Shown piece by piece: positions 5,971 through 8,758 of a stretch of DNA of 8,758 nucleotides. Position numbers and translations under genes: made by a program. Under the pieces are notes generated by a model, which did no database searches, was not told the DNA's origin, and saw nothing but the letters and a program-made list of their open reading frames with translations. The DNA lies in assembly GCA_027046105.1 (NCBI GenBank), contig JALTZQ010000241.1, forward strand, positions 1 through 8,758, read 5' to 3'. Every line of letters starts with the position of its first letter. Positions within the stretch are counted from its first letter, which is position 1. This DNA is from Pyrodictiaceae archaeon. GTDB lineage: Archaea > Thermoproteota > Thermoprotei_A > Sulfolobales > Pyrodictiaceae.

Positions 5971-7028
5971 GCTTGGAGGCTTAGTTTTCTCAAAACCTCT
6001 TCGAGCTTGGCGAGATCAACGTTATCCTTAAGCTTCACAACAGCGAGGCTTGTATGCCCACCAATATTGTCCGCTAAACCCTCCCTCAACAAACCCAGTG
6101 CTATCCGGTAAGCACTAGGCCCATGAGTCCTTACTATTAGTAGGTGTACGCCATCATCTCTTGAAACCAGTAATGCTACTGGTTGGCGTAATACCTTGTA
6201 AAGCTTGGATGCAAGAGCGGATGCACCACGGCCCTGCCACTTACCACGTGCATCTACGAACTTTATGTAGCCTATCCTGCGTGCTGAGAATGCTAGCTCC
6301 TTAGCCTTCTCCTCTACCTCTCTATCACTCTTCTGGGCAACCTCGATAACCTTTTGGACAACCTTCATGTCTATGGGGGTTTCAGCAGGCAATGGTGAAG
6401 CAAGCCATAACACGAGTTTGCGCCACAATTCCTCGTCGCGGAGCACAGTAGTTGCCTTAGATATTGAGGCTGCTAGACGAACCAGTTTATCCTCCTTCTT
6501 ACTAGGTTTCCTCTCCTTCTCTAACACGCCAACAGCCTTCATAAACGCGTTAAGGCGTGGTGTAAGCCTCTTAAGACCAATACTTTGTAGTAGCGAGAAC
6601 GTCAATACAGCTGTTGGCTTATGCCCAATCAAAACCTCTTCCGTTAACTGATAAAGCTTCCTAGAGTTGTAGATCGTCGAGTAATGGTGGTCAATGTATA
6701 TTACTCGCATTCCACTACACTCTTTCTGCATATTCTCTAAGGCATTGTAGACGGTGTCAGCAAGAGGAATGTCCAGGACAACAAGGGCTTCCGGACAATT
6801 ACCCTCTTTAAGCGCCTTAGCCAAGGCATCGGGGAAGCCACGGGGACCACTAGGATACAATGCAACATCGCGTCTACCCTGGAGAGGATATAAGCCTTTA
6901 TAATACTGTGCATAGTATATCATTGCAGCCGATGTAGCGCCATCAGCATCCCAGTCAGCTATAACAACCACTGGTACCCGCACTAGGCTCTTGGGCTTCT
7001 CCAAACTCGCCCCCAGTTCGAGAACCAT
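5967..7028 (-). CDS. DHH-family phosphoesterase (RecJ-like), motifs intact
   Basis: A 353-residue two-domain DHH protein. The metal-binding N domain shows IADWDADGATSA (23-34, motif I), VLDIP (84-88, motif II, Asp86) and YIDHH (111-115, motif III). The C-terminal DHHA1-like domain ends in NIGGHTSLAVV (321-331), whose GGH binds substrate phosphate. Such proteins are Mn-dependent exonucleases or small-oligonucleotide/cyclic dinucleotide phosphodiesterases; which one applies cannot be read here. Archaeal GAN-type RecJ nucleases use a similar DADG motif. No ribosome site precedes the ATG at 7028; a TTG eight codons in has GGGGG just upstream and is an alternative start. It lies 41 nt after pcc1, as the last gene of the S15 operon. 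A catalytically intact DHH protein beside the degenerate one is notable. Confidence 0.85.
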   Translation of the reverse strand: MVLELGASLEKPKSLVRVPVVVIADWDADGATSAAMIYYAQYYKGLYPLQGRRDVALYPSGPRGFPDALAKALKEGNCPEALVVLDIPLADTVYNALENMQKECSGMRVIYIDHHYSTIYNSRKLYQLTEEVLIGHKPTAVLTFSLLQSIGLKRLTPRLNAFMKAVGVLEKERKPSKKEDKLVRLAASISKATTVLRDEELWRKLVLWLASPLPAETPIDMKVVQKVIEVAQKSDREVEEKAKELAFSARRIGYIKFVDARGKWQGRGASALASKLYKVLRQPVALLVSRDDGVHLLIVRTHGPSAYRIALGLLREGLADNIGGHTSLAVVKLKDNVDLAKLEEVLRKLSLQA

Positions 7029-7069
7029 TAGTTACTGGGGGCACTAATCAAGATACGCTCTCTCAATTA

Positions 7070-7384
7070 TCAATACCTTACCGGCTTCCTTGTTCTCCTC
7101 TTCTCCAGCTCCTCTAGCGACTTGAGTGTTGCATAGAGGAATTCAAGTATTTCATCGACAGTATTGCGTATACTACCCATTCTCTCAGCTGGTATAGTAG
7201 CTTCAACAATGACTATTAGATCCTCACCCTCAACAGATTCGGTAATGTTCATCCACTGAGGCGCAGTTGCGTCATCGGGGGCTATTGCTTTTGCCAACGC
7301 CTCTCCCAGCAAGGAACCAACCCCATGTATACGTAGTTCAACACGTACACGAATACTACTAGAGTTCACGACATTTCTCCTCAT
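7070..7384 (-). CDS. KEOPS complex subunit Pcc1
   Basis: A 104-residue Pcc1-family protein, the small dimerising subunit of KEOPS (Kae1, Bud32, Cgi121, Pcc1), which makes the t6A modification at position 37 of ANN-decoding tRNAs. The pattern is a strand VRVELRIHG, a helix with LGEALAKAIAPDDATAP, strands around ITESVEGEDLIVIVEATIP, and a long C-terminal helix NTVDEILEFLYATLKSLEEL. The first ATG at 7384 follows GGGGGAG, but GTG at 7369 has GAGGAG at a better 7-nt spacing. The latter would give 99 residues and cut the overlap with the upstream gene from 26 to 11 nt. The link S15 - DHH - Pcc1 is a recurring archaeal order and supports the call. Confidence 0.85.
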   Translation of the reverse strand: MRRNVVNSSSIRVRVELRIHGVGSLLGEALAKAIAPDDATAPQWMNITESVEGEDLIVIVEATIPAERMGSIRNTVDEILEFLYATLKSLEELEKRRTRKPVRY

Positions 7385-8618
7385 CGAGCTCCCCCATTAG
7401 GCTAGGTGGCTCGTAGTGGAGACACTTCTTCTCCAATGCCTCTACAAGCCTCTGGTACCCCATTAGTAATGCAAGGGTCTCAAGCATGACTTTGGGCCCT
7501 CTCTCACCGGGGACACCAAGTAGGACATCACTAGCTATGAGGCCAAGTAGTTGAAGTTGTCTCTCTACGACACCTGTACAGCCGGTGTTAGCGGATGTTG
7601 CCACAATTCTTACTTTACCAATGCGTTTTGGGTCTGGTAGTGCACCTGCCATAGCAGTATCAATAAACTCGACTATCTCGTTGAAAAACCTCTTGTAGTA
7701 GAGGTAGTGTATCCATCCCATAACTTGACGAGGTGCAAGAGCGAGACCAGCTAGTGCACCCGGTCTAACTTCACCAAGGCATGAAAGTAGTGCAGCGGAT
7801 TCACGTAGATCATTGATTGGTGAGAGTCTCGAGTAGTAAGCGTAGCCTATGAGCTCTGAGGGTCTGCGTTGTACACGACTAGAGGCCTTAAGGTGGTCGT
7901 AGAGTTTTGAGGCAAGAAGGGTAATGGTTTCATCACTTAAAAGTCTTAGAGGGCGTCCACGGGCATTCCGTAGCCTAGGATCCTCAGAGAACATTTTTTC
8001 TATGTGTTCACGGCGACCTGTAAGACCAGGTAAGAAGGGGTCTACGGTGATCTCTAGTGAGTCTTCAACGTCTAGTTCGAACCAGCGGAAGAGTCTTAAC
8101 GTAAGACTTCCCTCGACCTTGCCTTCTGCTTCAAGACTCTCCACGAGCTGTGCTTCAATACCCGTGAATTCTCCTCTTCGTCCACGGTCAAGTCTTCTCC
8201 AATAGCTGGCGGCAATAGCATGTACTGCTGGATCTCCTACAACTGTAAGCTCAGAGAGCATGGTGACAGTCATAACAGCGATACTTGCATCTTCCCCTGA
8301 AACTACGGGTATACGTGTAAGCCCTTGTGGTCTAACACCACGTCCCACGAGAGCGGAGGGGGCTTTCACGTCTTCTATCGAGTCCACTATGGTGGCGGGG
8401 TAGCCCAAGAGGAGAGAGGGTTGATCAAGTATCTTTGGTGGTACTGGTTCCACGACGATAAATGTATCCACATTATTCCTCCTTAGAACCTCGAAAGCTA
8501 TTGAAGCGGCAACAAGGGAGTCTAGGTCGGGGAACGCATAGAGGAATAAGGCACGGTAGTCGCGGGTAGCAGCAGAGACCTGGCTAGCAACAGAACGGTA
8601 AATACCTGTATCCGACAC
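7359..8618 (-). CDS. Degenerate DHH-superfamily protein, probable archaeal Cdc45/RecJ-like homologue
   Basis: A 419-residue protein with the DHH fold in outline but not its chemistry. FPDLDSLVAASIAFEVL (29-45) keeps the D-x-D of motif I, but no DHH motif III is found; the equivalent strand is ATIVDSIEDV (75-84). The C-terminal half contains VRIVATSANTGCTGVV, DHHA1-like in place but lacking GGH. In crenarchaea, inactivated RecJ-like proteins encoded next to S15 and Pcc1 are Cdc45-like members of the replicative CMG complex with GINS and MCM; that identity is inferred here from fold remnants and context. The start is GTG at 8618, whose first G is the last base of the rps15 TAG. GAGGAGGG lies 9 nt upstream, so translation is probably coupled to S15. 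It overlaps pcc1 by 11-26 nt depending on that gene's start. Confidence 0.75.
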   Translation of the reverse strand: MSDTGIYRSVASQVSAATRDYRALFLYAFPDLDSLVAASIAFEVLRRNNVDTFIVVEPVPPKILDQPSLLLGYPATIVDSIEDVKAPSALVGRGVRPQGLTRIPVVSGEDASIAVMTVTMLSELTVVGDPAVHAIAASYWRRLDRGRRGEFTGIEAQLVESLEAEGKVEGSLTLRLFRWFELDVEDSLEITVDPFLPGLTGRREHIEKMFSEDPRLRNARGRPLRLLSDETITLLASKLYDHLKASSRVQRRPSELIGYAYYSRLSPINDLRESAALLSCLGEVRPGALAGLALAPRQVMGWIHYLYYKRFFNEIVEFIDTAMAGALPDPKRIGKVRIVATSANTGCTGVVERQLQLLGLIASDVLLGVPGERGPKVMLETLALLMGYQRLVEALEKKCLHYEPPSLMGELDEEKCREL

Positions 8619-8758
8619 TAGCTACTGCCCTCCTCGCGATAAAGGCCGCCAGCCACGATGAGTTTAGCTCTTGCAGGATCATACTTCCAGTCTGGTGGCA
8701 GTTTACCTACACGGTGATAATACTTCACGAGCCTCCTTATCTTTTACTCAAGATCCAA
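8618..8758 (-). CDS. rps15: Ribosomal protein S15 (uS15), 3' end only, with an in-frame stop
   Basis: The C-terminal 41 residues are clear: [20 protein letters not shown] followed by [13 protein letters not shown], the conserved rRNA-binding end of archaeal S15. Upstream codons read L-D-L-E and then TAA (8746-8744) where the family has the Ser of an LESKIRRL motif. One base change from TCA would explain it. The stop separates the visible C terminus from the rest of an essential protein, so a sequence error near the window edge is the likeliest cause, with a real mutation less likely. The true stop TAG shares a base with the GTG of the next gene. The 5' part lies outside the window. Confidence 0.85.

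Noticed and set aside
1..8758. CRISPR array, defence island or prophage genes
   Set aside because: No regularly spaced direct repeats, Cas, restriction, integrase or phage structural motifs were seen on either strand.

Overview
This window looks like chromosomal DNA of a hyperthermophilic crenarchaeon, most likely of the Desulfurococcales (Pyrodictium/Hyperthermus/Pyrolobus type). The reasons are the archaeal gene order S15 - DHH protein - KEOPS Pcc1, an archaeal-type phosphoglycolate phosphatase, frequent GTG and TTG starts, heavy use of AGG/AGA and ATA codons, and very tight gene packing. The assignment is inferred from gene content; no search was run.

Layout. (1) 1-1422, plus strand: the C-terminal part of a large surface protein whose first 110 or so visible residues resemble the end of a gingipain-type (C25) peptidase fold, and which ends in a membrane anchor. 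(2) 1378-2300, minus strand: a small Gly/Pro/Trp/Tyr-rich membrane ORF followed 2 nt later by a HAD-type phosphoglycolate phosphatase. The phosphatase overlaps gene 1 tail to tail by 45 nt. (3) 2410-3183, plus strand: a DUF4258 protein and a small all-helical protein. Between them lies a GC-rich, hairpin-bearing segment (about 2795-2905) that reads like a decayed transposon-type tail. (4) 3180-5254, minus strand: tatC, a possible 25-residue membrane peptide, and gcvT. (5) 5429-5970, plus strand: two small sulfur-carrier proteins, a divergent TusA-like one and a canonical CPxP TusA. (6) 5967-8758, minus strand: rps15 (3' end only), a degenerate DHH protein probably equivalent to archaeal Cdc45/RecJ-like, KEOPS Pcc1, and a second DHH protein with intact metal-binding motifs.

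How the genes relate. Block 6 joins translation (S15), tRNA t6A modification (Pcc1) and replication or nucleic-acid turnover (two DHH proteins) in one tightly coupled operon. Block 5 probably carries persulfide sulfur. Block 4 joins protein export (TatC) to one-carbon metabolism (GcvT), perhaps only by co-transcription. Convergent neighbours overlap at 1378-1422, 3180-3183 and 5967-5970, which leaves no room for ordinary terminators.

The points most worth a second look are an in-frame TAA inside the conserved part of S15 at the window edge, two GC-rich (about 67-70%) islands with strong nested inverted repeats near 2186-2263 and 2795-2905, a possible tiny membrane ORF in the same frame as tatC, and the paired TusA-like genes. 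I see no clear new defence or mobile system, no CRISPR array, and no tRNA or rRNA.
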